Shown: piece after piece, positions 9,707 to 20,812 of the stretch
How positions within the stretch are numbered: position 1 is the first letter of the stretch
Layout of the letters: every line of letters starts with the position of its first letter
Source of the DNA: Fallopia convolvulus
Lineage: Eukaryota; Streptophyta; Magnoliopsida; Caryophyllales; Polygonaceae
DNA: 64,000 bases
NCBI GenBank assembly: GCA_964016875.1
Contig: OZ024721.1
Span: forward strand, 13,305,109-13,369,108
Direction of reading: 5' to 3'
The notes under the pieces: model-generated
The model's input: the letters and a program-made list of their open reading frames with translations, nothing else
Database searches by the model: none
What the model was told of the DNA's origin: nothing
Program-made: the position numbers and the translations under genes

Positions 9707-12437
9707 ATGGCGTCTCGAAGGGTGTTATCGTCCCTCCTTCGATCTTCCCTTCGCCGATCGTCTCCCAAACCATCCGTATCCTCCTCTAGACCCTCCAACT
9801 TCTCTCGCCCCTCGCCCCACAGCTACCTCCTCAATCGCGCCGTTGACTACGCTACATCATCTGCGGCTCCGGCTCCCTCCGCTCCTCCGACTAAGGGCGT
9901 AATTGGCGGCGCAGGGAAGATCACCGACGAATTCACTGGAAAGGGCGCTGTCGGTAAGGTTTGCCAGGTGATCGGTGCCGTCGTCGATGTGAGATTTGAG
10001 GAGGGTTTGCCCCCGATCTTGACCGCGCTTGAGGTGTTGGACAATGAGGTTAGGCTGGTGCTCGAGGTCGCCCAGCACTTGGGAGAAAGCATGGTCAGAA
10101 CCATTGCTATGGACGGTACAGAGGGACTTGTCAGGGGCCAGAAGGTTTTGAACACCGGATCTCCGATCACTGTAAGGCATTTCCCCTCGGTTTTGATTCC
10201 ATAAAAAAATTCGCTTCTTTTTGTAATGTTTTATGCGGATTGCGGAAAACTGAAGGTTGAGTTTTGTGGAATAGCATGATGCCTTTCAGGATTCTGAAAT
10301 TTCTTTATAGGAGAGTTAGATATGATGATGCTTGACCCGTAATGGTAGAGATCCAGATTAGCATTGTCTGTAGGCTGAGTTAGGGATGCTCGTTTGCTCC
10401 TATAATGGAAAAATGTATACATTCTTGTGATTCTGGTTTTTATCTATTTCAACTCTGTTCCTTATTACAGGTTCCTGTAGGAAGGGCCACACTTGGTCGT
10501 ATCATAAATGTCATTGGAGAGCCCATTGATGAAAATGGAGAGATCAGTAAGAAACCCATGTCATGAGATGATATTTACGTTCTACCATTAAAGATATAAA
10601 GTGATTTTACTGACGATATTTATGGTATATGTGCAGAAACCGATCACTTCTTGCCAATTCACAGAGAAGCACCTGCTTTTGTTGAGCAAGCAACTGAGCA
10701 GCAAATCCTTGTTACTGGAATCAAGGTATTTCTATTCACTAACTTTCCCTATCATTACAAATAACCATGTACTCCATATAAAGTTATTATCTTAATAATC
10801 ATTTCTTCCATCTGCTTTTATCACAATATTCTTCAGGTTGTGGATCTTCTTGCTCCATACCAGAGGGGAGGGAAGATTGGACTTTTTGGTGGTGCTGGTG
10901 TGGGGAAAACAGTGCTTATTATGGAACTGATCAACAATGTTGCTAAGGCTCATGGTCTGTAATGAATGACAGTCATATTCTTAAGATTAATTTCTGCTTT
11001 TTTGAAAACAGTGCTTGAATCTTGTTTGCATGTCTGGTCAGGTGGTTTCTCTGTTTTCGCTGGTGTTGGTGAGCGTACCCGTGAAGGCAATGACTTGTAC
11101 AAGGAAATGATTGAGAGTGGTGTTATCAAGCTAGGAGATAAACAGGTTATTGTCTTTTCTTCCTTCTTAGTGCTTTTGCTCCATTCCTTAAATAATATAT
11201 TTGTAATACTCTCTTTACTCACATTTCGGGTCTTTTGGTCACACCCCCTTGCGCCAAGCCAGGGGTGCCCCCATCTTGACCCCCCAGATTTCCCGCAAGG
11301 GGAGCCACACTGGGAAAATGTTGTTGTTGTTGTTGTCTCTTTACTCACATTGTAGTCTTTCAATATTTTCTAGGCTGATAGCAAATGTGCTCTTGTATAC
11401 GGTCAAATGAATGAGCCCCCTGGTGCTCGTGCCCGTGTTGGTCTCACTGGGTTAACTGTTGCTGAACATTTCCGTGATGCAGAGGGACAAGATGTGTTGC
11501 TTTTTATTGATAACATTTTCCGTTTTACCCAGGTAGGATTTTGGTAAGAGAGTTTAAATGTGGAACTTTCCTGAATTTTAGACTCGCTTCTTGACTCCAC
11601 TGTTTCATCATTTAAACAGGCTAACTCAGAGGTGTCTGCTTTGCTTGGACGTATTCCTTCTGCTGTGGGTTACCAACCTACCTTGGCTACTGACCTTGGA
11701 GGCCTTCAGGAGCGTATCACCACCACCAAGAAGGGTTCCATTACTTCTGTGCAGGCTATTTATGTGCCTGCTGATGATTTGACAGATCCTGCTCCCGCAA
11801 CAACCTTTGCTCACTTGGATGCCACAACAGTGTTGTCGAGACAAGTATGTTTTTTATCCAGATTTTATTATGCCGTTGTTAATATGCCGTCATTTCTAAA
11901 TTTCTTAAATTGGAATGGTATTCAGATCTCTGAGCTGGGTATCTATCCTGCTGTGGACCCACTTGACTCCACATCTCGTATGCTTTCTCCCCACATTCTT
12001 GGAGAGGATCACTACAACACTGCTCGTGGAGTACAGAAGGTTCTTCAAAACTACAAGAATCTTCAGGATATCATTGCCATTTTGGGTATGGATGAGCTCA
12101 GCGAAGATGACAAGTTGACGGTGGCCCGTGCTCGTAAGATTCAAAGGTTTTTGAGTCAGCCTTTCCATGTTGCTGAGGTCTTCACAGGCGCTCCTGGAAA
12201 GTATGTTGAGTTGAAGGAAAGCATCAACAGCTTCCAGGTAACCATCTTTCCAGCTTCGCAATATACAGTCATCACAATGTTATTTAGCCTGTATTATTAA
12301 TGTTTTATTCTGCAAATTTGCAGGGTGTGTTGGATGGAAAATACGATGACCTTTCAGAGCAGTCATTCTACATGGTTGGAGGAATTGAAGAGGTTATTGC
12401 CAAGGCAGAGAAGATAGCAAAGGAATCAGCAGCTTAA
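9707..12437 (+). CDS. ATPB: ATP synthase subunit beta, mitochondrial (nuclear gene, copy 1)
   Basis: This encodes the catalytic beta subunit of F1-ATPase, which makes ATP on the matrix side of the mitochondrial inner membrane. Nine exons splice in frame with GT-AG introns: 9707-10171, 10471-10546, 10637-10725, 10837-10954, 11042-11145, 11374-11532, 11620-11844, 11926-12237 and 12324-12437. The predicted protein has 553 residues, the usual plant length. The first 50-55 residues are rich in Ser, Arg and Pro, fitting a mitochondrial transit peptide. Visible motifs are Walker A GGAGVGKT (228-235), Walker B LLFID (326-330), the alpha/beta signature PAVDPLDSTS (420-429) and DELSEDD in exon 8. The start is the first ATG after a conserved leader. 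Intron 5 contains a short SINE. The gene appears intact. The identification is secure and is clearly mitochondrial rather than plastid because of the transit peptide and introns. Confidence 0.97.
11226..11335 (+). mobile_element. Truncated TS-like SINE in ATPB copy 1 intron 5
   Basis: The 110-bp insert ends in a (TTG)n tail and is flanked by a perfect 16-bp direct repeat (TCTCTTTACTCACATT at 11210-11225 and 11336-11351). A TTG tail and the body CCAGTGTGGCTCCCC...GGGTCAAG (minus strand) resemble the 3' part of the TS SINE family described from tobacco. The 5' tRNA-like head is missing. Confidence 0.7.
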
Positions 12438-14416
12438 GCAAAAACAAGAGCTTCTCCCTTTTGACCCTCTTCCTTATTTTCTCCGTGTGGCTCATTTCTC
12501 CTTGAGATTTCAAAAAAAATAATTTATAAGACAGTTGGTTTTTACCATCTTCAAAGAGTGAGATTATTTTTTGTACGGGGGTCTGATTTTCAGGTGTATT
12601 AATATCGAATCACACTAGTCTTTTCCCTATGCAATCCTCTATTTTAGTCACTGAATAACAAGGCAGCAAGAGACAGATGGACTGAGAATTTTCATGCTGC
12701 TTTTTTTTTTTGGTTTCCCTTGCACAACGATGTTTTGTCTTTCTAATTCTAAGTTGAAAAGTTTTTTTTTTTTTAATGTTGAATTGGCAGGTCATATTTT
12801 CACCATGTTCACTTGAGGTGATGTTACCATATAGTTTGTAAATAACTCTTATCCATAGAGTTACTAAATTTTCATTGTTTATCTGATTCAATGGCTGAGA
12901 TTCGATTGATCTGCTTTCTTGTCAAAAAGTTGATTGGTTTGTTAAAATTTTCACTGTTTGCTCATATTCTTCAAATTTCATATTTGTTTTGATTATTCTA
13001 TTTTTATTTTTTCATATCTCATCTGTCTCAAAACTGTCCGGCGATCAATCTGATGATTTGGAGTATGTTCAGCTCTCAATGGTTTGGTTTAGAGGATGCC
13101 CAGTTCTCAATGGTGTGATTTTGGAGATAAAACTAGACAATGTTGGGAAAGTGGAGAGCTACATACAAATCTAACAATGATGGATTTATTATGCCTACAT
13201 TTATCTCAGAAGCATATTTTGCAATTAATAGAGGGTGGTGGATTAGTTTATACTTTATAGACGACTCAAATCATCGCCTGCCATTCCCGATGAATGACGC
13301 CACCCAAAGGCCAGAAAAAGCCATCCCCATGCTTGAAACGAACAGATTTCCTCATGACATTGCTCCTCCTTGGATTTGTCCCCTCTTAAAAACGACAGCC
13401 TGAGAAAAGTGATGGTTTGAGAGGCTCGAGAACTCAAATTTTTGTGATTTTCACTTCTTTTAGGCAAATCATCGCCTGAGAAATGCAAATTTGTAAGAGT
13501 TATTGTAGGTGCAAGGATCAGAAGGAGAATTTGGAGGAGATTTGGGTGTCAGTGGCCAGATTTCTTTGAAGGGAATCCATGGATTGAAGGAGAGTTCCAG
13601 TGACGGCGCAAGGGGTTAGGGGCAAGCAGCATAGAGAGTTTTTTTTTGTCAATTCCTAGTGGTAATTGGATATTTTGAAAGTTTATCTTGCATGACCTAA
13701 CTTAACATAGGCATAATTGGGTATTTTGAGCCTAATTTAACGTTGGAATAGATGGAAAATGAGTTAGCATGGTGTTTTGAAAACGGAATATAAATAAAGG
13801 GTGGTTTTCAAATTGTAGATTGTACTGTGCAAAATTCAACAAGTGTTAATTAAGCTTCATAATAGCAATGAATTGATGAAAAATGTTAAGTCTTCTCATT
13901 TTAAGTCTTTTCCTATGCAATCTTCTCATTTGATTCCTTTTAAGAGTGAAAATTTTCTGATTGACTACTCTCCCATTCTAGTCGAGCCATCTTTGTGATC
14001 AATTTCTTATTGGTTGATGAAATCTTTTTTAGTCTTCCCTATGCAATCTTCTCAATTAATTTCCTTTTACCCCGCTTTACCTGTAACAAAATATAGGGGC
14101 TAAAACTACAGTAATGACAATTTGGCAATTAACACAAAGGGAGAATTCTACTGAAGGTTCACTACAGCAGGTTTACTGCTGCTTGATTCAAATGATTAAA
14201 TCACATTGGAGTCTATTTTTATAGGTGATCCAATAATCTTGTAACATGAAAATAAACCAAACAACATACTGATATGGAAAAGCAGATCAATTTCAGGTAA
14301 GCCAATTCAATAAGTTAATGGTCCAAACTCCTGACCCCCCAACTAGGAGAAGAATCACTCCTACAGACGACAGTCATGTAAGATCAAATCAATAGGTTTA
14401 TCCACCAAGTTACCAT
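12438..14416. other. Intergenic: 3' UTR of ATPB copy 1 and AT-rich DNA
   Basis: The first 150 bases align loosely with the 3' flank of ATPB copy 2 and are taken as the 3' UTR. Beyond that no gene was supported. A short motif, CTATGCAATC(T/C)TCT, occurs three times (near 12628, 13914 and 14040). The rest is AT-rich without recognised structure. Confidence 0.6.
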
Positions 14417-15208
14417 TCAGGCTGTTGGACTTGGACTGTTATTTTTACCATGAACGCTCACTTCTGCATCTCCCTTTGCATTTGCCAGCTCAGTGTCCTC
14501 GAGATCTGAGCAAGGCTTCTTCTCATGCCCATGAAGGTGATGATGGTGACGTTTATGAGCCCTTCTGTGGCTTCTTCTATCACCGTCATCTTCATCATCA
14601 CTGGAAATCTCAGAGTCACTGTACGTTGATTTTCCTTGATGTTTATGATGCTTCACATGATTTCTCTTCACTCTAGAATCATCCTCTTCACTAGGGTGCT
14701 CTGAAGAACCAGATCTCCTATGGTGGTGCTTATGATGCCTCTTATGACTTCTCCTCTTCACATCACTGTCTTCATCTTCACTAAAGGAGTCGGAACCACC
14801 GGAATCTAATCTTTTACTTTTACGCTGGTGCCTTCTGTGGGATCTTTTTCTCTTTCTCCTATCTTCTTCTGAGCTACTATCATACTCATCATCACTGCTA
14901 TCATCAGATTTAGAAGAATGTCTTCTCTTTCTGTGCTTAGAATCTGAATGGGAATGCTTTCTATGTTTCCTGCTGGACCGCTTCCTAGATTTCTTGTGTT
15001 CATCACTTCCAGTTTCACTGTCTGAATCTGACAACAACCTTTTCTTGTGCTTTTTTGCTGCCTTCGCCTTTCTTTTTTGGGCTTCAGCTTCAGCCTTTGC
15101 CTTTAAAGCAGCTTCGAGCTTCTGCTCCCATTTCAACGGAGCTTCTTTCCTGTCTAAGACTCTCTTCTTCTTCTCCTCGACCAGCTGGATGAACTTTTTG
15201 CAATCCAT
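14417..15208 (-). CDS. Basic RS/KH-rich probable nuclear protein, 263 residues
   Basis: A single coding exon gives 263 residues. The first 55 or so form a Lys/Glu/Ala-rich helical region (FIQLVEEKKKRVLDRKEAPL then WEQKLEAALKAKAEAEAQKR). The rest is low complexity: Arg-Ser, Lys-Arg and His-Lys-His runs alternating with acidic Ser-Asp-Glu blocks such as SDDSSDDEYDSSSEED. Such composition is typical of nuclear speckle and splicing-related proteins and of CK2/SR-kinase substrates, but no RNA-binding domain is visible. The leader is interrupted: an acceptor (CAG) lies just upstream, with the last leader exon ending at 15233, and donors are visible at 16475/16476 and 16233/16234 on the minus strand. 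The function is unknown; a role in RNA processing is inference from composition only. Confidence 0.8.
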   Translation of the reverse strand: MDCKKFIQLVEEKKKRVLDRKEAPLKWEQKLEAALKAKAEAEAQKRKAKAAKKHKKRLLSDSDSETGSDEHKKSRKRSSRKHRKHSHSDSKHRKRRHSSKSDDSSDDEYDSSSEEDRRKRKRSHRRHQRKSKRLDSGGSDSFSEDEDSDVKRRSHKRHHKHHHRRSGSSEHPSEEDDSRVKRNHVKHHKHQGKSTYSDSEISSDDEDDGDRRSHRRAHKRHHHHLHGHEKKPCSDLEDTELANAKGDAEVSVHGKNNSPSPTA

Positions 15209-16620
15209 TTGGAAACAAAAACAAGCACAAAACCTGCATTTTGGTATGAAGATGACAGAAAGTGCATCTCACAAAAGAGAAAGATCATGTTAGTTCTTCC
15301 ATCAGCACTTTTCTTTTCACCCAGAGACCAAATATAGAAAGTGATAAGCAAGTTATGTAAAAAGTTTAATAGCATGAAGAAAGAAGACTAATACATAAAA
15401 TCCCCAAATTGATTTTCACTGCAAATAACCTCAATAAAAACCCAACATAACAAAAAAATCTTAGAACTTCTTTCTTAACAGATGTAATTCTACAACTATA
15501 TCATTTGTCAACACTGAGCAGTGAGCATTCACTCTCCTTATCATCAAGGCATCATGTGAGAATGGATCAAGGATAGTTATTCACTCCTTATCATCAAGGC
15601 ATCATGTGAGAATGGATCAAGGATAGTTATTCATCACCAATACAGAGCTCTATTGCTCCTGGTATATAAGATGAGAATAAATCCTTCACAGCCTTCAGCA
15701 TAGCAATAAGAGTACAACCCCTAAATCATCATTACATGAGGATCAGGTCTCTACCACTATAATAAATTGGCTAGAGAAGCAGCTGAAATCAGTAAATTTC
15801 TTCAAGTCCGTTTATAAGGTTTCAACCAAACAAAGTATAAACCACATGAATCTTCTGAAGCCAAAAGGTCATATATGAAATCTTAGAAAGATCACGCACT
15901 ACACAATTGTATGAAAGAAAAACATCAAATCACCAAGGAAATCAACAAAGATATAGAAACGTATTGCGTAGATCACATAATTCAAAGTAAACATGCAAGC
16001 ACATCACAGAAAACCAAGTTCAACGACTAATGTTCAAACATCAAAGGAAGCAAAATAAACCATCGAAGTATGCAATTAGAAGGCAAAAACGAAAACAGAC
16101 CCACATAAATCAACGTTCAAAATTGAGTTTTCTCCGATAAACATACTATTGAATACACCACTACAAATTCAAAAATTTATCTCTCTCAACCCTTAATTCA
16201 AAAGAAAAAGCCGACTGGATTCGGTATTCTTACCTTATTCACGAAGCTGGAGTGACCGAGAGTCAAGTTGGCGGAGCCGCCGCAATCATACACCAAATAA
16301 AAAAGCCTAGTTCAAAGGAACATCATAAGATTAATATGCAGCTCAAAAAGCATACGAGGAACAAGTTCAGCGCTAATTCGGCCGAAACCCTAGCAATAAT
16401 AAGCTGGAGCCTCATCAACACGAAAATAAACGAATTTTACAAGCCCTAGAAAAGGAAATCTTAAGATTAACGTACCTTCTCTAAAGGGAAACAAGATAGA
16501 GGCGGCTGGAGCGCAACTTGGATATCCAGCAGATCCAAACGGGAAGAAGAATGAGAAAGAGGGCAAACAGCTAAAGACCTTCTCGAAGACTTCCGAAAGA
16601 GAGAGGAATCAACGCATGAG
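15209..16620 (-). other. Spliced 5' leader region of the RS/KH-rich gene
   Basis: Reading the minus strand from about 16600, a pyrimidine-rich leader exon ends at a GTACGT donor (exon edge 16476). A second GTAAGAAT donor lies at 16233. A CAG acceptor at 15234-15236 joins to the exon with the start codon. The intervening intron contains a perfect-looking 50-bp tandem duplication (15541-15640). No independent gene was found. Confidence 0.55.
15541..15640. repeat. 50-bp tandem duplication
   Basis: The unit starting TCATCAAGGCATCATGTGAG occurs at 15541 and again at 15591. The copies look nearly identical, with a two-base difference at the left junction (CACTCTCC versus CACTCC). It lies inside a leader intron of the RS/KH-rich gene. 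Confidence 0.85.
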
Positions 16621-16925
16621 CCGGGGTTTTAAATATTCAACAGTTCCTTCTAGAATCATTCCCCTATTGGGCGGCGCAGCGTGTTCCGAACGCGTCGTTT
16701 CATGATTTGGGCTGGGCATTGGATTCTTCGTGTTCAAACAGTATTGGGCCGTAAGGCCCAACTTCAGAGCCCAGCGAAGAAAAAATATTTCTAGATTGAA
16801 GCCTATTCGCACAACGCCACCTGTTAAGTCCTTATTGGATATTCTTTTTTAATTTCGACGTGCCAAGACGGAACAGATAAGCTAATAAAATATACCACAA
16901 CCACGAGATCAATCTCAGCGTAACC

Positions 16926-18434
16926 ATGGCTCTGGCCGTTGCCTCCACTGCTCTCTCAAGCCTCCAATTCAGGTCGATTTTTTATTTTCTCTCTAATTTC
17001 GAATTAGATTCTCAGCATGTTGATTACTTCATGTCCATAGTGATTAAATATTATGCCATTTGTCGTGTGCATCTTAATTTTGTCTTAAAACTTAATGATA
17101 ATAATAAACAGGGATGTAACGCCAAAGTTTTTCCAAGAAAAACCAAATGGCGTTCTAGGCTTAAGGCGAGGAAGTGTACAAGTGAATGCGAAGAAAGGGG
17201 CGTCTAGTGTTTGCGAGCCGCTTCCACCAGATAGGCCGTTGTGGTTCCCAGGTAGTTCACCCCCAGAATGGCTTGATGGGAGGTATGTTTTTATGCCAAC
17301 ATGGTTTTCTTTATATTTTTATTTTTGCAAATCAGTTTATGATAATGGAAGCTCACAAATGTGGATTATGATGCTACAAAATGTAGTTAAAGAGAGTTCC
17401 CTGTGTTTGCTTGTTTGTTTGTAGCCTTCCCGGTGATTTTGGTTTCGACCCGCTTGGATTAGGTATGTGCTCTTGGCATTAAGTCGTTTTTCACTTTTTC
17501 TATGAACAAAAGATATTGATCTTGAATGGGGGCATTTGGTTCAGCAATCACCATACATATTGCAATGAAGTGCATGTAAAATAAATGAATCAAATGTGAC
17601 ACGTTTGATTACCTAATTTAAAATTCTGCTAAATCAAACTTCCGTATTATAAATTGATCTCATTTAATTTTTCTCAAACCATATATATAACCAGCTAGCT
17701 AAACTATACACCATTTCTCATTTGACATAGTAGATATATGATGATATGAGAAAGGATGTACAGTTTAGGGTATATTCACAACATTTCTCACATATATACT
17801 ATGTTAAATGTTGATTCGATCAGGGTCGGATCCTGAGCTACTGAGGTGGTTCGCCCAAGCCGAGCTAATGCACAGCCGGTGGGCAATGCTAGCGGTGGCA
17901 GGAATCCTAATACCCGAATGGCTCGTAAGTGTCGGCTTCATGGACGAGTTCAACTGGTACGACGCTGGGGCCCGCTCGTACTTCGCGGACCCCACCACCC
18001 TATTTGTGGTCCAGCTGGCCCTAATGGGCTGGGTCGAGGGCCGGAGGTGGGCGGACTTCCTCAACCCAGGGTCTGTGGACATAGAGCCCAAGCTGCCCAA
18101 CAGGGAGAACCCGAAGCCCGATGTCGGGTACCCGGGCGGGCTTTGGTTCGACCCCATGAACTGGGGCAGAGGCTCCCCTGAGCCCGTTATGGTTCTAAGG
18201 ACTAAGGAGATCAAGAATGGGCGTCTTGCAATGCTCGCTTTCGTTGGGTTTTGTTTTCAGGCGGTTTACACGGGCCAAGGCCCGCTTGAGAATTTGAGTG
18301 CTCATCTTGCGGATCCTGGTCACTGTAATGTGTTTTCGGTAAGTCTGCTTTTTTTTGAAAAAAATCCGTTTTGAATAAGTTGTGGATTGGGATTTTGATT
18401 TTGAGTGATTTTGCAGGCTTTCTCAGGGCACTGA
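16926..18434 (+). CDS. LHCA6: Photosystem I light-harvesting chlorophyll a/b protein Lhca6
   Basis: This is a plastid thylakoid antenna protein. In Arabidopsis Lhca6, together with Lhca5, links photosystem I to the NDH complex. Five exons give 262 residues: 16926-16972, 17112-17282, 17425-17462, 17824-18338 and 18417-18434. The last exon codes only AFSGH plus stop. Features are an N-terminal plastid transit peptide, then PPDRPLWFPGSSPPEWLDG and LPGDFGFDPLGLGSDPE. Helix 1 carries the chlorophyll ligands in ELMHSRWAML (99-108). Helix 2 surrounds LFVVQLALMGWVEGRRWAD. Helix 3 carries EIKNGRLAM (214-222). The segments VDIEPK and NPKPDVGYPGGLWFD plus GRGSPEPVMVLRTKEI favour Lhca6 over its close relative Lhca2. 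All splice junctions keep frame and the gene looks intact. Confidence 0.93.
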
Positions 18435-18901
18435 TTGATTGGTGACGTCGGTTGAAAGTTGTGATGGATCAAATGATCAATGGAGGAAGAAGATTGATTT
18501 TGTGAATATTGACGGGGAATATGTGCTGATTGAGGGATTGAGAATCGGTGGACTGAGGTTGATATACATTCTTCAATCGTGTCTTTTTTTTTTTTTTTGA
18601 GAGGTTCTTCAATCGTGTCTTTGAATGTGAATGAAAGATAGCAAAAATTATAACGAATTATAACTCAAGTTACACAATTGTTGTATGACTGTCAAGCAAC
18701 AGAAACCAAATAGACTACTAATACAATGCAACACAAACCTTCACAATCATGCTCAAGAAATTGAGAGGTAAACTAAGCGTACTTTTCCCGCCAAAAATCA
18801 CCGTTATAATGTATAGTTGCTCCGGTTGCACTCGCGCATATCGAGAATCATAATCCTCTCTGTTTCAAACCAACTCTGAAAGAGCTCGAAACCTAGCATC
18901 C
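18435..18901. other. LHCA6 3' flank and promoter region of the FLA gene
   Basis: After the LHCA6 stop there is a 3' UTR-like stretch containing an interrupted direct repeat of TTCTTCAATCGTGTCTTT (18568 and 18605), split by a T-run near 18585. The part from about 18780 to 18901 is the leader and promoter of the fasciclin gene; no clear TATA box was found. Confidence 0.45.
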
Positions 18902-19945
18902 ATGGCGTCTTCCACTGCGCTCCTCCTCTTCTCCGTTGCAATTCTCTCTCTGATCCCTCTCTCATTCTCTGTAAGTGAAGATACAGTTAGCAAGGCCACC
19001 GAGAGCCTCTTCAGTTCCGGCTACATCTCCATGTCTCTCACCCTTCAACTCGTCTCGCAAACCCTAATGTCTAACTCCTCCACCGCCACAATCTTCTCCC
19101 CCTCCGACCACGCTTTCTCCCGTTCCGGCGGACCTTCAACCTCGCTTCTTAAGTTCCAATGCTCCCCGATTGCCTTCTCCGTTCACGAGCTCCGATCCCT
19201 CCCATTCGGCTCCAAGATCCCCACTCTTCTCCCCGGTCGCTCGCTGTTCGTCACCACTCTCCCCTCCGACGATCGCGTTTCAATCAACAATGTCAAAATC
19301 GATGGATCGCCGATCTACAACGACGGGGTCTTGGTAGTGCTGGCCGCCGACGAGTTTTTCGATCAGAATTTCCAAATTCCAACCCCCGCGATCAGCCCTA
19401 ACCCTAACCCTAACCCCAAAATAGCGCGGCGTATCCCCGTTCCGAACCGTAAGATTGAGTGTCCGGTCAATTCTGGCGGTCGCCTATTTGCAGAGGCCGG
19501 TGAGAGCCTGCGATCTAAGGGCTTCTCAATCATGGCATCGTTTATTGATCTGCAATTGGTGCAATTTGATGATGATGATACTCAGTTCACCGTCTTTGCT
19601 CCGATTGATGCGGCGTTACAGGAGCGAATCAGTGATTTTCATGGCTGGGGGTCTCTTTTCCTCCGACATGTTGTCCCCTGCGAGGTCTCTGTCTCCATTC
19701 TGAATGGTCTGGAAGATGGAGCTGTTCTGAGCACTATCTTGGAGGAGTTCTGGATCAATGTTACTCATTCTGGTGACTTTCCATTGCTGAACGGTGTGCC
19801 TGTTGTATTCCCTGATGTATATCATGGAGATCGACTCACTGTTCATGGGATTCAAGATGTATTCAACGTGCTAGAAACTTCCAAGGATGGAGGGGCCAAC
19901 TCTCCTTTTGACAATGGCCAGAAAGATGTGATCAATGAATTTTAG
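18902..19945 (+). CDS. Fasciclin-like arabinogalactan protein, two FAS1 domains, intronless
   Basis: A single exon encodes 347 residues. The N-terminus (1 to about 24, ALLLFSVAILSLIPLSFS) is a signal peptide, so the protein should enter the secretory pathway and reach the wall or plasma-membrane surface. Two FAS1 repeats can be seen. The first has the H1-like box ATIFSPSDHAF (62-72); the second has TQFTVFAPIDAAL (227-239) and the H2-like end DRLTVHGIQDV (310-320). A Pro-Asn linker (ISPNPNPNPNPK, 164-173) joins them. One N-glycosylation sequon, NVT (286-288), is present. The C-terminus (KDVINEF) is polar, so no GPI anchor is predicted. This resembles the FLA19/20/21 group, but the exact orthologue is not assigned. 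FAS1 domains mediate adhesion in other proteins; the role here is inferred. Confidence 0.88.
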   Translation: MASSTALLLFSVAILSLIPLSFSVSEDTVSKATESLFSSGYISMSLTLQLVSQTLMSNSSTATIFSPSDHAFSRSGGPSTSLLKFQCSPIAFSVHELRSLPFGSKIPTLLPGRSLFVTTLPSDDRVSINNVKIDGSPIYNDGVLVVLAADEFFDQNFQIPTPAISPNPNPNPKIARRIPVPNRKIECPVNSGGRLFAEAGESLRSKGFSIMASFIDLQLVQFDDDDTQFTVFAPIDAALQERISDFHGWGSLFLRHVVPCEVSVSILNGLEDGAVLSTILEEFWINVTHSGDFPLLNGVPVVFPDVYHGDRLTVHGIQDVFNVLETSKDGGANSPFDNGQKDVINEF

Positions 19946-20812
19946 TGTTAGTGTTTGTGATGTTTGTTTCTTGGTAAGCACCTGTTTGATTTCGTTCGTT
20001 CCTAGCTATCTAGGGGGGTGATTGATTCTGTGTTTAGAGAACCATGTGATAATAGCACAATCTGCAGCATTTGATTGTGAGAAAATCATGCTAAATGAGA
20101 TCACCTGGTATGCATCTGTTATTGACGGATCTAGATTGCTTCTTGTAAGAGAATTAACCTGGGATTCTAACCATAGATATTGGTGATCTGTCTTCATATA
20201 CACGTTATGATCATACATGATTATGCGAAATGGCCAATTGGAGAGAGAATTTACAGAACCAAATGCTCAATTTTACAGTTTTTACCTGTAAAGACTGAAT
20301 TTCTGAATTTAAGAAAACCTCATCAATTAGACAATAACCCGCACTCAATATTAACCTATACACTTAACCAATGGTTTGCTATTTAAAGAAAGAGCATAGA
20401 GAACAAAGCCTAATGTCATTATAGTCTATACATGACTTGCCTACTCAACATTTCAAATAGGTGAGCACCTCACAATCATAAAGATAGAATTGCAAAGGGA
20501 AGAATAAAAAAAAAGGCAACATGAAAATTTACACTGTCCATCTTTGTAACTTGCTCAGTTGCTCCCCCTTTTATTCAGTGACAGGGAGTTTGGGTAAAAT
20601 GGTACAAAATGAGGGGATTGCCCCCGGGAAAGAACTCTAGTGCAAAAAGACTGTAATACAACCAAAAAGCCCATTAAAAGAATATCTCATCTCTTTGAAG
20701 ATGGCAAAACCAATGTCATCTAAATTATTTGTTTCAGAAATCACCAAGAGAAATGAGCCAAACAAAGAAACAGAAGATACAAGGCTATCAGGGAGAAGCT
20801 CTCGTTTTTTGC
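19946..20812. other. Intergenic between convergent FLA and ATPB copy 2 genes
   Basis: This holds the 3' ends of both genes. The right part (about 20640-20812) matches the 3' flank of ATPB copy 1 loosely in inverted orientation, with many substitutions. No further gene or element was supported. Confidence 0.55.

Noticed and set aside
10950..11363. Open frames on both strands across ATPB intron 5 and matching frames at 21879-22502
   Set aside because: They span exon, intron and SINE sequence and exist in both gene copies only because those regions are identical. They are shadows of the ATPB gene.
9707..12437. Plastid-derived atpB insertion
   Set aside because: The gene has nine exons, a mitochondrial-type transit peptide and the plant mitochondrial beta-subunit sequence.
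19396..19420. Interstitial telomere repeat (CCCTAA units)
   Set aside because: The run lies in frame inside the fasciclin coding sequence, is only a few units long and is the six-base CCCTAA form rather than the plant CCCTAAA heptamer.
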